NCBI GenBank assembly: GCA_945787715.1
Contig: CALZJE010000018.1
Coordinates: 1-53,588 of the forward strand
Reading direction: 5' to 3'
Source: an uncultured Ectothiorhodospiraceae bacterium
GTDB lineage: Bacteria; Pseudomonadota; Gammaproteobacteria; S012-40
DNA: 53,588 nt
The notes below the pieces were generated by a model, which was not told where the DNA came from, did not search any database, and was given only the letters and a program-made list of their open reading frames with translations. The position numbers were made by a program, and so were the translations under genes. This document shows, one piece after another, positions 8,882 through 17,921 of this stretch. Each line of letters starts with the position of its first letter. Position 1 is the first letter of the stretch.

Positions 8882-10930
8882 ATGAATAATATTGGTGCAT
8901 TTATGAAAATATTGTTGAAACCCACAATGACCCTCATGGGGAGGTTAAATTACCCCATGAAGTTTGCCACTATTTTTCTAGTTATACTTATTCCTATCCT
9001 AGTTATGAGTTCAATTATTATTAAAATGGAACTAGATAAGGTAAATCTACTTAAAAATGAACAAATGGGCCTGGAATACAATAAAGCTATACAGCCACTA
9101 ATTGAATATTTACCGACCCATAGAGGATTAACAAACATCTATTTGCAAGGTGAAAAAACGACTGAAAATAAGATATTTGATTTACGCAAGAAAATTGATC
9201 TCGCTATAGCTGAATTAAGTGTCATAGATTCAGCACTAAATTCAACACTCGACTCCACACCCTCTCTCAATCAAATCAAGTCTATTTGGGAGAATCTAAA
9301 ACTTAATTCAATGAATATGAAAACAAGTGATAGTTTCGCTGTTCATTCAGAACTCATTAAAAAATTACTAAAGCTGATAGTCCATGTAGCAGACACCTCC
9401 GGCATTACACTGGATTCAAGTGTCGATTCTTCTTATCTTGGTGATGCATTAGCAAATCAAATCCCGATACTTGCGGTAGAATTGGATGAAGTTCGAGATC
9501 TAGGCGCTTTAATTGCTGCTGAAAATTTCATAACTGCTGATCAAAAACTCAATTTATCCATTTTAATAGATCGTATTGAGTTTAATGGAGCTTCATTAAG
9601 AGATGGCCTCAAAACTGCTATTAAAAATAATAGTGAATTAGGTGGTTTAAACACCCTGCTATCAATTTATACCAACAAAACCCACGAGTTTGAAGACAAT
9701 ATTAGTAAAAATCTATTGCAAACTAATCAAGTTAATATAAATAGCACTGAGTTTTTCGCCATGGGATCAGCCACTATCAGCAGTGCTCTAGATCTCTATG
9801 ATGCAATTTATCCAGAACTGGATTCTATATTAAAAAAGCGTATCCAATCTGTGAATACACTTATCACTTTGACTATTGCTTTAGCAATTGTTGTACTAAG
9901 TTTAATTACCTATTGCTTTGTCGCTCTATTTTACTCAGTTAAAGAAGGAATCAATAGAATTAGCGATGCAGTTAAAAAATTATCTACGGGCAACCTAACA
10001 GCCCGAGTACAACTCGACTCCAAAGATGAAATGTCAACTGTAGCAGAGAGTTTCAACAATATGGCTACTACATTTGAAGGAATCGTAGAAGAAATTAGCA
10101 ACGTCTCATCCATCCTTTCTTCTTCGTCCACTGAAGTTTCTGCCGTCGCTCATGAGAGCAGCTCAAATCTTGACAAACAAAGAAACGAAACTGCACAAGT
10201 TGCAACGGCAGTAACAGAAATGGCAGCGACAGTTCAAGAAGTTGCGGCAAGCGCAGAAAATGCATTAAGTGCTGCACAAAAAGCAAATGACGAGGCAATT
10301 AATGGCAGTAATATCGTTATTCATACCACAGATACAATTCAACTACTAGCAGGAACGGTGGACGAAGCAGCAAGTGTCATTGAAGAATTGGAGAGTGACA
10401 GCGCCAACATAAGCACTATTCTCGACGTAATAAAAAGTATCGCAGAACAAACAAATTTACTCGCACTGAATGCAGCTATAGAGGCCGCACGTGCCGGTGA
10501 ACAAGGCCGTGGATTTGCTGTAGTCGCTGACGAAGTCAGAACTCTAGCGAGTCGAACGCAAGAATCGACCACTGAAATTGAAACAATGATTGACAAATTG
10601 CAAGCGGGTTCTCGAAAAGCAGTGAATGCGATGGAAAAAGGACGAAGCCAAGTTCATACCGGTGTAGAAAAAGCAACTGAAACTCGACAAGCACTTGAAA
10701 CTATTGTTAGCTCGGTATCTACTATCGCAGATTTAAATACACAGATTGCCAGTGCTGCGGAAGAACAAGCGGTTACAACCAATGAGATTAGTCGAAATGT
10801 TACAAACATAAGTGATATGGCTGAGAGTACAGCTACTGGCGCAACTCAAACAACTCAAGTTGCCGAAAATTTTAACACGCTATCAAAGCAACTGATAGAT
10901 TTGGTCTCTCAGTTTAAAATAGCCAAATAA
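8882..10930 (+). CDS. Methyl-accepting chemotaxis protein, large periplasmic sensor
   Basis: 682 residues. Transmembrane segment 1 is at about 28-47 and segment 2 at about 323-348, bracketing a periplasmic helical domain of roughly 275 residues. Its first part carries an LPTHRGLTN segment reminiscent of NIT-type (nitrate/nitrite-sensing) helical bundles, but I would not name a ligand. HAMP is at about 345-400 and the kinase-control hairpin follows, with its tip at about 519-555 ([20 protein letters not shown]). It ends LVSQFKIAK, without a CheR pentapeptide. It is not next to the che operon, so it probably feeds whichever array its hairpin length fits. The start could also be the ATG at residue 8. 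A bidirectional terminator follows. Confidence 0.93.
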   Translation: MNNIGAFMKILLKPTMTLMGRLNYPMKFATIFLVILIPILVMSSIIIKMELDKVNLLKNEQMGLEYNKAIQPLIEYLPTHRGLTNIYLQGEKTTENKIFDLRKKIDLAIAELSVIDSALNSTLDSTPSLNQIKSIWENLKLNSMNMKTSDSFAVHSELIKKLLKLIVHVADTSGITLDSSVDSSYLGDALANQIPILAVELDEVRDLGALIAAENFITADQKLNLSILIDRIEFNGASLRDGLKTAIKNNSELGGLNTLLSIYTNKTHEFEDNISKNLLQTNQVNINSTEFFAMGSATISSALDLYDAIYPELDSILKKRIQSVNTLITLTIALAIVVLSLITYCFVALFYSVKEGINRISDAVKKLSTGNLTARVQLDSKDEMSTVAESFNNMATTFEGIVEEISNVSSILSSSSTEVSAVAHESSSNLDKQRNETAQVATAVTEMAATVQEVAASAENALSAAQKANDEAINGSNIVIHTTDTIQLLAGTVDEAASVIEELESDSANISTILDVIKSIAEQTNLLALNAAIEAARAGEQGRGFAVVADEVRTLASRTQESTTEIETMIDKLQAGSRKAVNAMEKGRSQVHTGVEKATETRQALETIVSSVSTIADLNTQIASAAEEQAVTTNEISRNVTNISDMAESTATGATQTTQVAENFNTLSKQLIDLVSQFKIAK

Positions 10931-10937
10931 TCTTGAT

Positions 10938-10971
10938 CAAAAAAGGTTGTAGAGTAATTATCTATAACCTT
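10938..10971. terminator. Bidirectional terminator between the receptor gene and the DUF1835 gene
   Basis: An 11 bp stem with one G-U pair (10943-10953 with 10961-10971, AAGGTTGTAGA/TCTATAACCTT) and a 7 base loop. On the minus strand it is followed by TTTTTT, so it best serves the minus-strand gene ending at 11058; it also lies 12 bases after the plus-strand receptor gene. Confidence 0.65.
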
Positions 10972-11057
10972 ATCTTTAACCTAGAAAAATCAGTTGATCC
11001 ACGAAAAAATTTTTTTGGGTTTGTTAATATTTAAGAGAGCTGCTGCTGTGTTGGATT

Positions 11058-12026
11058 TTAATGGGTAATTTTGTGTACAGTTCGATTAATTTCATCCCAG
11101 CACCATAGATTATTAGGTGCTAAATGCACTCCACCAATCCATCGATCAACTAATGAAAGTCCTGACCAGCATTTTTCTCCAGACAGCACTCTTTTGCCTT
11201 CATCAGTGATATGTAACTGCTGAGATGAACTATGTGTCAGCGTTAGACGTTGTTGCTCATCAGCCAATTTAATTAAAGGCAATTCACAATAAACCATTTG
11301 CGCAAGATATCCCCAAAATGTTGAATCCCCCATAAAACGACGTTCTTCATTTTGTTGGTAGGTAGAAAATATTTCATTTGGTGATTTTGGCTGATCCTGA
11401 ACCGCTTTTAACGCTCTAAGCTGGGTAAGACTAAGCCCAGTATCTAGATGAGGATACTCTTGCAATAACCTAAGTACTGCACCTTCTAGAAACGGTAGAC
11501 ACTTGGTATCTTGCTTAAGCAACAGCAACCATTCGGTTGGCGTCGGTAGCACTAGCGATTGCCATGCTGTTGTTGCAATAATTATCTGCTCGTAGGTAAC
11601 TGGCTTGGCTTTTTCAAACAATGAAAACATCTCGCCGGGTGTGATCACACCGAGATAACAATCTTCACAAACGAGTTGAATATTTGCATCTTGAATTTCT
11701 TGTGTTGCCAGCCAGGAAAGGATTTGAATCAACTGTAATTGATCATAGAGATCATGTTCGAACCACAAGATTAATGCATCATAGTCACGGAATGAGAGTA
11801 GTGCTTTATCCCTCATCTGAAAGTTATTCAAAACTTCGTCAAACGGAGCCCAGCCTTGCTCGGCTATAAATTTGGCCCTTACTTCAGATAACTCGGATAA
11901 TTCCAATCCCGATGGTACAGGTCCCTCATGCAGCACATCATCCCAAGTAACAATTTCACCTTCAATGCCAGCCTGCTGCATAACACGTTGGGCACTACTG
12001 CCATTAGTAATATGCAAAATTGTCAT
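11058..12026 (-). CDS. DUF1835 domain-containing protein
   Basis: 322 residues from the preferred start MTILHITNGSSAQRVMQQAG. The N-terminal ITNGSSAQRV and WDDVLHEGPVP motifs are typical of DUF1835 proteins, whose biochemical role is not established. No signal peptide or membrane segment is visible, so it is probably cytoplasmic. The ATG at 12026-12024 overlaps the fur stop (ATGA), which argues for translational coupling and for this start rather than one 48 bases upstream inside fur. Being second in a fur operon, its level may follow Fur, but no Fur box was recognised. The C-terminal half (DEGKRVLSG, DRWIGGVHL) matches the conserved end of these proteins. Confidence 0.85.
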   Translation of the reverse strand: MTILHITNGSSAQRVMQQAGIEGEIVTWDDVLHEGPVPSGLELSELSEVRAKFIAEQGWAPFDEVLNNFQMRDKALLSFRDYDALILWFEHDLYDQLQLIQILSWLATQEIQDANIQLVCEDCYLGVITPGEMFSLFEKAKPVTYEQIIIATTAWQSLVLPTPTEWLLLLKQDTKCLPFLEGAVLRLLQEYPHLDTGLSLTQLRALKAVQDQPKSPNEIFSTYQQNEERRFMGDSTFWGYLAQMVYCELPLIKLADEQQRLTLTHSSSQQLHITDEGKRVLSGEKCWSGLSLVDRWIGGVHLAPNNLWCWDEINRTVHKITH

Positions 12027-12445
12027 TTTGACTGAGATTGACAGTTTGAACAGATACCATATATGTATAAACAATGATCAGTCATTTGAAAGCCGAATTT
12101 TTGTGCAATTTCACGCTGTCTTTGCTCAATAACGTCATCAACAAATTCAGCGACATCACCACATTGCATGCAGACCATATGATCATGGTGTTTTCCATGA
12201 TCCAATTCAAACACCGCTCTACCATCTTCAAATCGATGGCGACAAACAATACCGGCTGACTCAAATTGGGTTAAAACTCGATAAATCGTTGCAAGACCAA
12301 TATCAATATCATTACTATCCATGAAGACTTTGTATATATCTTCAGCACTCATATGTGCATCTGGATTATTTTCCAGCGTTTCAAGGATTTTGAGCCGCGG
12401 CAATGTTGCTTTCAAGCCTGCCTGTTTTAAATTTTGTTTATCCAA
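12023..12445 (-). CDS. fur: Ferric uptake regulator Fur
   Basis: 140 residues. The winged-helix DNA-binding domain occupies the first 80 residues (LKATLPRLKILETL, GLATIYRVLTQFESAGIV). Metal-site residues follow: HHDH at 86-89, CMQC at 92-95 and a second CSNC pair near the C-terminus, which fits a structural zinc. Fur represses iron uptake genes when loaded with Fe(II). It diverges from bamE, the usual gammaproteobacterial arrangement, and its stop overlaps the start of the DUF1835 gene. I saw no clear Fur box in the 60 bp gap to bamE. Confidence 0.97.
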   Translation of the reverse strand: MDKQNLKQAGLKATLPRLKILETLENNPDAHMSAEDIYKVFMDSNDIDIGLATIYRVLTQFESAGIVCRHRFEDGRAVFELDHGKHHDHMVCMQCGDVAEFVDDVIEQRQREIAQKFGFQMTDHCLYIYGICSNCQSQSK

Positions 12446-12505
12446 GTTTAAATACCCATGAGAAAGGTTTAGAATACACGCAGTATAACTATCCTGATTA
12501 AATCA

Positions 12506-12817
12506 ATGCGAAATATTTATCTTACAATACTGTTATCCATTTGTATCCTTACTTTGCCTGCCTGTACCGTTCATCGTCTGGACGTTCAACAAGGTAACAT
12601 CATAAAAGATGAAATGCTTGAGCAATTAGAAGTTGGGATTAGTAAAAGACAAGTGCGTTTTATTATAGGCACACCTTTAGTGCAAGATCCATTTCATCCT
12701 AATCGTTGGGACTATGTTTTTACCAAACAACCTGGGGACGAAAGAAAAATAACTGAATACAAACATATTTCGGTATTTTTTGAGGATGACAAACTCATAA
12801 AAGTGGTAAATAATTAA
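12506..12817 (+). CDS. bamE: Outer membrane assembly lipoprotein BamE (SmpA/OmlA)
   Basis: 103 residues. A lipoprotein signal peptide ends in a lipobox LPAC with the acylated cysteine at residue 20. The mature part has the BamE fold signature (LEQLEVGISKRQVRFIIGTP, then DPFHPNRWDYVF). BamE is a small subunit of the BAM complex that stabilises BamD-BamA contacts at the outer membrane. It is transcribed away from fur and ends 70 bases before a large inverted repeat that probably ends the transcript. Confidence 0.95.
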   Translation: MRNIYLTILLSICILTLPACTVHRLDVQQGNIIKDEMLEQLEVGISKRQVRFIIGTPLVQDPFHPNRWDYVFTKQPGDERKITEYKHISVFFEDDKLIKVVNN

Positions 12818-12887
12818 GCCTAAAAAATCAGTAGTGCCGCGTCGTTTAAGTTCAGTTGCAAATTCTGTCTATTTAATGCCAGCTAGT

Positions 12888-13023
12888 GCGTTAGGCTTTA
12901 AGTGATTTTCTGGCCTTTGGCCAGAGCTTTAGGCTTGAAGCAAAAAGATGCTGCATTTTTTTCTGTTTTTGCTTCTTCTTCAAGCTTAAAGCGTTGGCCA
13001 AAGGCCAAATAATAACCTAACGC
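12888..13023. repeat. Long imperfect inverted repeat between convergent bamE and rnfH
   Basis: Left arm 12888-12946 and right arm 12966-13023 pair through several blocks: GCGTTAGG, TGGCCTTTGGCCA, GCTTTA, GCTTGAAG and CAAAAA, separated by short mismatched spacers; the loop is 12947-12965. The 13-base block is itself a small palindrome (TGGCC, TTT, GGCCA), so smaller hairpins can form within each arm. Position between convergent genes suits a bidirectional terminator, but the size exceeds what that needs; a decayed mobile hairpin or a structured RNA are alternatives. Confidence 0.7.
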
Positions 13024-13105
13024 TTAACGCAGTAGTGTCATTGAGTGTAAACATTACTCATAACTGTATTTAGGAGACGCAGCAGTAGTAATTTCACTCA
13101 GACTA

Positions 13106-13435
13106 TTACTGCTTTTCTGCCTTAATATCCCCACCCCCCTTTTTCATTTTTTTACCTTCTGCAGCACGCTTTCGACGTACTTCTTTAGGATCTGCGATTA
13201 AAGGGCGATAGATCTCTACTCTGTCTTTTTCTCTGAGCACCGCGTTCAACTTCGTCAACTTACCAAATATTCCAATTTTATTCGCTTTAACAATATCTAT
13301 TTCCGGATACTTTTCCAATATTCCAGAATATTCAATCAACTGCTCCACAGTCGAACCCGGCTCAACTTCCACCGACATCAATTCCTGTTGATCAATTGTC
13401 GCGTAAACAATTTCAACGTTAATTTTATCTTCCAT
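13106..13435 (-). CDS. rnfH: RnfH family ubiquitin-fold protein
   Basis: 109 residues. The N-terminal 90 residues match RnfH/YfjF: INVEIVYATIDQQELMSVEV, then GSTVEQLIEYSGIL, IGIFGKLTKLNAVLREKDRVEIYRPL and the closing DPKEVRRKRAAEGKK. The protein is a small cytoplasmic beta-grasp protein; in E. coli it is encoded with ratA, and the family name comes from rnf redox operons, but its exact function is not settled. The C-terminus is a basic and glycine-rich tail. Its start overlaps the end of ratA by 11 bases, so the two are translated together. Confidence 0.92.
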   Translation of the reverse strand: MEDKINVEIVYATIDQQELMSVEVEPGSTVEQLIEYSGILEKYPEIDIVKANKIGIFGKLTKLNAVLREKDRVEIYRPLIADPKEVRRKRAAEGKKMKKGGGDIKAEKQ

Positions 13436-13859
13436 AAACTTCCTGAGCCCTAATCACAAAGGCATTAACTAACGAATTGCATATTTGACTAAAAACGGGG
13501 CCTATAGACATACTTAGAATTTTGCTGGAAAATTCAAATTCGATATCGAGTGAAATTTTACATGCAGTAGGATTAAGCGACTCAAATCGCCAATAACCTT
13601 CCAAACTTTGAAATGGTCCTTCAACCAGTCTCATCTCTATTACTTTTTTATCTTTTGAAACATTGTGCGTGGTAAAACTTTTGTGAATACCAGCTTTAGA
13701 CATTTCAATTGCCGCCTTGACATCATTCCCTTCTCGAGTGAAAACCGTCGCAGATTTACACCAAGGTAAAAATTTTGGATAAGCGTCAATATCATTGACG
13801 AGATCAAACATGTTTTCAGCAGAAAACGGCACAAGTGCACTACGATTTATTATTGTCAT
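13425..13859 (-). CDS. ratA: RatA family ubiquinone-binding protein (START-like)
   Basis: 144 residues. The MTIINRSALVPFSAENMFDL start, the DVAAYPKFLPWCKSA-like segment (here DIDAYPKFLPWCKSA) and the C-terminal SKILSMSIGPVFSQICNSLV helix are typical of the SRPBCC/START-like RatA and Coq10 group. E. coli RatA was described as a toxin that inhibits 70S ribosome formation, while its relatives bind ubiquinone; I cannot choose between them here. In many gammaproteobacteria smpB lies next to and divergent from ratA; here a transporter gene takes that place. It overlaps rnfH. Confidence 0.93.
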   Translation of the reverse strand: MTIINRSALVPFSAENMFDLVNDIDAYPKFLPWCKSATVFTREGNDVKAAIEMSKAGIHKSFTTHNVSKDKKVIEMRLVEGPFQSLEGYWRFESLNPTACKISLDIEFEFSSKILSMSIGPVFSQICNSLVNAFVIRAQEVYGR

Positions 13860-13880
13860 AAATAACTACACATCAATTGC

Positions 13881-15248
13881 TTACTTTTCCCCTATCAGCC
13901 CAATCGCATAAAGAAAAACAAAAATAACACCAATAGGGGTAATATATTTTACGAGAAAACTCCAAATGGCATAGCCAGGACCATCTCCCATCCCTAACTC
14001 ATCTTTGGTCACTATTCTCGGCATTAACCAAGCGGCAAAAATGGCCATGGCAAAGCCGCCTAAAGGTAACATAATATTGGCGGTAAGATAATCAAGTAAG
14101 TCAAAAAATGTTTTATCAAATATCTTTACATCACTCATTAAGTTAAATGACAAGATGGTTCCTATTCCAAATACCCAAGTGATAGCACCAGCTAATACGG
14201 AGGCTTTCATTCGAGTAAAACCCCGCTCTACCAACCATGTCACGGCGGGTTCAATGAGAGAAATAGCAGAGGTCCAGGCGGCAAACGAAAGAAGAATAAA
14301 AAATAGCGTTCCGAAAAACAGTCCACCAGGCATTTGCCCAAACGCGATAGGCAAGGTCTGAAATATTAATCCAGGCCCAGCACCAGGTTCTAAACCGTTA
14401 GAAAATACGATGGGGAATATTGCTAAACCGGCCAATAGTGCGACAAGTGTATCAGCCCCAGCAATCACAATACTTGTTTTGGCGATCGATGTGTTTTCAG
14501 GCAAATATGCGCCATAAATCATGATTGCCCCCATTCCCAAACTTAGTGTGAAAAATGCATGACCCATAGCAATGAGAATACCTTCCTGGGTTATTTTATC
14601 GAAATCGGGTTTGAATAAAAATTCAACACCACGCATAAATTCACCCATACTCATGGAATAACCAACCATCACAAGTAACAGGATAAAAAGTGTTGGCATC
14701 AAAAACCGAACTGCTTTTTCTAACCCGTGTTCGACTCCACGTAATACCACAACAATAGTCATCACCATAAATAACGTATGCCAAAACAGTAATGAACCAG
14801 GAGAGCCCAATAATGCGCCGAAATGCTCACCCACCACTTCTGGGCTTGCATCTGCAAACGTGCCACTCACAGTCGCTAAAATGTAGGACAACGCCCATCC
14901 TGCGATTACGCTGTAAAATGAGAGAATTAAAAAACCGGCCAGCATTCCAGACCATCCAATAATTTGCCAAGCTTTATGCGCACCCGCCTCAACTGCAAGG
15001 CGTTTCATAGCATTTATTGGTGTACTTCGGCCTCTACGTCCTAACAAAACCTCAGTCATCATGATGGGAATACCAATAATAACAATACAAGCAAGATAGA
15101 CAAGAACAAAAGCGCCGCCCCCATTTTCACCAGTTATATAGGGAAACTTCCAGATATTACCTAAACCTACTGCAGAACCTGTCGCTGCCAGTATAAATGC
15201 CCATCGGCTCGTCCATAGACCGTGAATGGATGTGGCTTTGTTACTCAT
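13881..15248 (-). CDS. Sodium-dependent transporter, neurotransmitter:sodium symporter family
   Basis: 455 residues and about eleven or twelve hydrophobic segments. The N-terminal half carries the family motif GSAVGLGNIWKFPY, which forms part of the sodium and substrate site in the LeuT fold, followed by ENGGGAFVLVYL. It imports amino acids or related solutes with sodium across the inner membrane; the substrate cannot be read from sequence. The C-terminal KYITPIGVIFVFLYAIGLIG fits the short bacterial branch. It is 21 bases upstream of ratA on the same strand, so it may be co-transcribed, though no functional tie is apparent. Confidence 0.94.
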   Translation of the reverse strand: MSNKATSIHGLWTSRWAFILAATGSAVGLGNIWKFPYITGENGGGAFVLVYLACIVIIGIPIMMTEVLLGRRGRSTPINAMKRLAVEAGAHKAWQIIGWSGMLAGFLILSFYSVIAGWALSYILATVSGTFADASPEVVGEHFGALLGSPGSLLFWHTLFMVMTIVVVLRGVEHGLEKAVRFLMPTLFILLLVMVGYSMSMGEFMRGVEFLFKPDFDKITQEGILIAMGHAFFTLSLGMGAIMIYGAYLPENTSIAKTSIVIAGADTLVALLAGLAIFPIVFSNGLEPGAGPGLIFQTLPIAFGQMPGGLFFGTLFFILLSFAAWTSAISLIEPAVTWLVERGFTRMKASVLAGAITWVFGIGTILSFNLMSDVKIFDKTFFDLLDYLTANIMLPLGGFAMAIFAAWLMPRIVTKDELGMGDGPGYAIWSFLVKYITPIGVIFVFLYAIGLIGEK

Positions 15249-15386
15249 GTATATTCCTAAAAGTCATCTATTTATTCGAATTGTCTTGTAAATCAAGTGT
15301 AAACTCAAGGTATTGAATAACAACAATCAATTTTGCACAAATACACATCATTTGCATAAATATTAAACAAAGGAATATGAATTGAG

Positions 15387-16847
15387 ATGGGCTTCAAACG
15401 ATCAATTAACGCAGCAAGCATTTACTGGCATGATTACGAGACCTTTGGCGCAAACCCTAAAACTGATCGTCCAGCACAATTTGCGGGTATTCGTACTGAT
15501 CTTGAATTAAATATAATTGGCGAACCGTTAGTCATCTACGCAAAACCTGCGACAGATTTTTTGCCAAATCCCGAAGCTTGCTTGATTACCGGAATCACCC
15601 CACAACACACAATAGAACACGGCTTAGCTGAGACGGAATTCATTGGCAAAATTCTCAAGGAATTCTCTCAACCCAATACCTGTGTAGCTGGTTATAACAG
15701 TATTCGCTTTGATGACGAGTTCACACGCTATAGCCTATATCGTAATCTCCATGATCCCTATGCACGTGAATGGCAAAATGGAAATTCACGCTGGGATATT
15801 ATCGATCTTGTTCGCGTGACCAATGCGCTTCGTCCTGATGGGATTGAATGGCCAAAACGAGAAAATGGTGCGCCAAGTTTTCGGTTAGAAGAGTTAACTA
15901 GAACCAACGGGATTATCCATGAATCTGCACATGATGCTCTCTCAGATGTTTATGCAACTATTGCCATGGCAAAATTAATTAAAGAAAAGCAGCCTCGTTT
16001 ATATGACTATGTGTTTCAGCATCGTAGCAAACGTAAAGTAGCTGAACTTTTGGATATGGAAAACCAGAAGCCAGTACTACATACATCCTCAATGTTTCCA
16101 GCTGAAACACACTGCACTACCTTAGTTGTTCCCTTGATTCAACATCCTCGAAATAACAATGGTGTTGTCTGCTTCGACTTACGATCTGATCCCTCCGAAC
16201 TGTTATCTCTGGATGTTTCAGTAATTCGTGAACGTCTTTATACGCCCGCCAAAGAATTATCAGAAAATCAACAGCGTATTGCACTTAAAACAATTCATAT
16301 CAACAAATGCCCTATTATTGTTCCTGCAAAGCTTGATGACTCCATCGAACAACGCTTGAAGATAGATAAAGAGGCATGCCTTAAACATCTATCTCAAATT
16401 CGAAAATCCGAAGAACTTATAGATAAACTTGTTGAAGTGTTTGATCATAATCCATTTGAGGCAGAATCTGATCCTGACTACGCACTGTATAGTGGCGCAT
16501 TTTTTAGTGACTATGACAAATCGTTAATGAGAAAAATCCATACCTATAAGCCTGCATCACTCGTAGATAAGAGTTTTGATTTTGAAGATGAGCGATTAGA
16601 TACGCTTTACTTTAGATATAGAGCGCGAAATTACCCTGAGTTTTTATTGGATGATGAAAAATCCGAGTGGCACACTTACTGTCAATCAAAATTATTAGAT
16701 GATGATTCACCCTATTTTAACGTTAGAAAATTTTCCGACGCAATAAATAGACTAAAGCAATCTAACAATCTTACTGAGCAACAACGAAACTTATTGGATA
16801 AGTTAAAACAATATGCAGATGCACTAATCAACTCACTATCAAGCTGA
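15387..16847 (+). CDS. sbcB: Exodeoxyribonuclease I
   Basis: 486 residues, normal for ExoI. The DEDDh nuclease motif I is HDYETFG (Asp16, Glu18), with conserved RPAQFAGIRTDLELN after it, YNSIRFDDEFTRYSLYRN as motif II and HDALSDVYATIAMAKL as motif III. The SH3-like and helical C-terminal domains include the family block ALYSGAFFSDYD. The enzyme degrades single-stranded DNA 3' to 5' and acts in recombination and mismatch repair. It is transcribed away from the transporter gene; the 139 base gap presumably holds both promoters. Confidence 0.96.
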   Translation: MGFKRSINAASIYWHDYETFGANPKTDRPAQFAGIRTDLELNIIGEPLVIYAKPATDFLPNPEACLITGITPQHTIEHGLAETEFIGKILKEFSQPNTCVAGYNSIRFDDEFTRYSLYRNLHDPYAREWQNGNSRWDIIDLVRVTNALRPDGIEWPKRENGAPSFRLEELTRTNGIIHESAHDALSDVYATIAMAKLIKEKQPRLYDYVFQHRSKRKVAELLDMENQKPVLHTSSMFPAETHCTTLVVPLIQHPRNNNGVVCFDLRSDPSELLSLDVSVIRERLYTPAKELSENQQRIALKTIHINKCPIIVPAKLDDSIEQRLKIDKEACLKHLSQIRKSEELIDKLVEVFDHNPFEAESDPDYALYSGAFFSDYDKSLMRKIHTYKPASLVDKSFDFEDERLDTLYFRYRARNYPEFLLDDEKSEWHTYCQSKLLDDDSPYFNVRKFSDAINRLKQSNNLTEQQRNLLDKLKQYADALINSLSS

Positions 16848-17000
16848 TGAATATTGCAGTGTCTGGTGTATCGTTATTAAAAACTGATTGAAAATTCACT
16901 TGCTTGAGCTGAGTGCGCGTTATTTTTCCAATTCACCTTGCTTCCACTTCGCTAGAACTTCTTAATAGGTTACCCGAAAATAGGAGCGTTTACTATTCGT

Positions 17001-17024
17001 CAAAAAAGATCAGATGCTCTGATC
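17001..17024 (-). terminator. Intrinsic terminator of the chemosensory operon
   Basis: A 7 bp perfect stem GATCAGA/TCTGATC (17008-17024) with a 3 base loop, followed on the minus strand by TTTTTTG. It is about 107 bases downstream of the last cheW gene. The rest of the 16848-17130 gap shows no gene. Confidence 0.75.
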
Positions 17025-17130
17025 AAAATGAATTTTCCGCACTCCTCCAAGAAGGTAGGTGAAATGCAGGAAATAGAGCAGCAATAGAATGCGCTTTAAG
17101 TAACGCAGCAGCAATTGCCGAGCAGGTTTG

Positions 17131-17787
17131 CTATTCTTGGTCAGCCTCCAAGATATCACTAGATTCAGTGGCTGATGTCTCATCGACTTTTTCCTGAGCC
17201 GTCTCTGTCTCTAAAACTGGTGGAACGTCATCGACGTTAGTCTCCCCAGCACCCTCGGGCTTTTCATGTAATGAACTATTAGACTTCATCAAAACATCCA
17301 GATCTTCCATGGAGAGAATAGAGTCAATATTCAATATTATGATAAAATCTTCATCAGATTTCCCCATACCTTCGATAAAATCAGTGCGAATCGCACCACC
17401 AAAAGTAGGTGCAGGTTCAATGTCATTAGTATTAAAATCCATCACTCGATTGACAGAATCGACAATAACGCCAATATTAACATTACCGTCTTCGTGGGCT
17501 AATTCAACAATAACGATGCAGGAACGTTTTCCAATTTCACTATTACTCCCTTCAAGTCTTCTCAATAAATCAATGACTGGGACCGCACCGCCACGAATAT
17601 TTATTGCACCACAAATAAAACTAGGCATTGTCGGAATTGGCGTCACAGTGCCATATTCAATGATTTCTTTAACTTTTAATATACTAAATGCATAGAGTTT
17701 ATTAGCTAAAAGAAATGTAAGATATTTTTGCGTCAAATTCTTATGATTAACAGATAATGATGCATTCTTTGTTTTAACCACACTCAT
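17131..17787 (-). CDS. cheW: CheW-type coupling protein with an acidic C-terminal tail
   Basis: 218 residues. A CheW domain covers about 15-165, with the family pattern KYLTFLLANKLYAFSILKVKEII, then INIRGGAVPVIDLLRRL and GVIVDSVNRVMDF. The last 50 residues are a low-complexity tail rich in Glu, Asp, Thr and Ser that is not part of the fold. CheW links receptors to CheA in the array. It is the last gene of the operon, 134 bases after cheB. A second CheW (20332-20880) is encoded in the same operon, so the two may have distinct places in the array. Confidence 0.9.
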   Translation of the reverse strand: MSVVKTKNASLSVNHKNLTQKYLTFLLANKLYAFSILKVKEIIEYGTVTPIPTMPSFICGAINIRGGAVPVIDLLRRLEGSNSEIGKRSCIVIVELAHEDGNVNIGVIVDSVNRVMDFNTNDIEPAPTFGGAIRTDFIEGMGKSDEDFIIILNIDSILSMEDLDVLMKSNSSLHEKPEGAGETNVDDVPPVLETETAQEKVDETSATESSDILEADQE

Positions 17788-17921
17788 CAGAGTTCTCCAA
17801 ACTAATTAATTTCACTTATTCAGGGAGTCTTTGAATAAGTGAAATATCCATATTTATTGCTAAATAATAAATCGCTAAATAATGTGACTTTTCGCAAAGT
17901 CTGTATTTTAAATACTATATG

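Noticed and set aside
12446-12505. Fur box between fur and bamE
   Set aside because: No stretch resembling GATAATGATAATCATTATC.
16846-16890. Tiny frame starting MNIAVSGVSLLKTD after sbcB
   Set aside because: Only 14 codons, overlapping the sbcB stop, with no ribosome site; no support as a gene.
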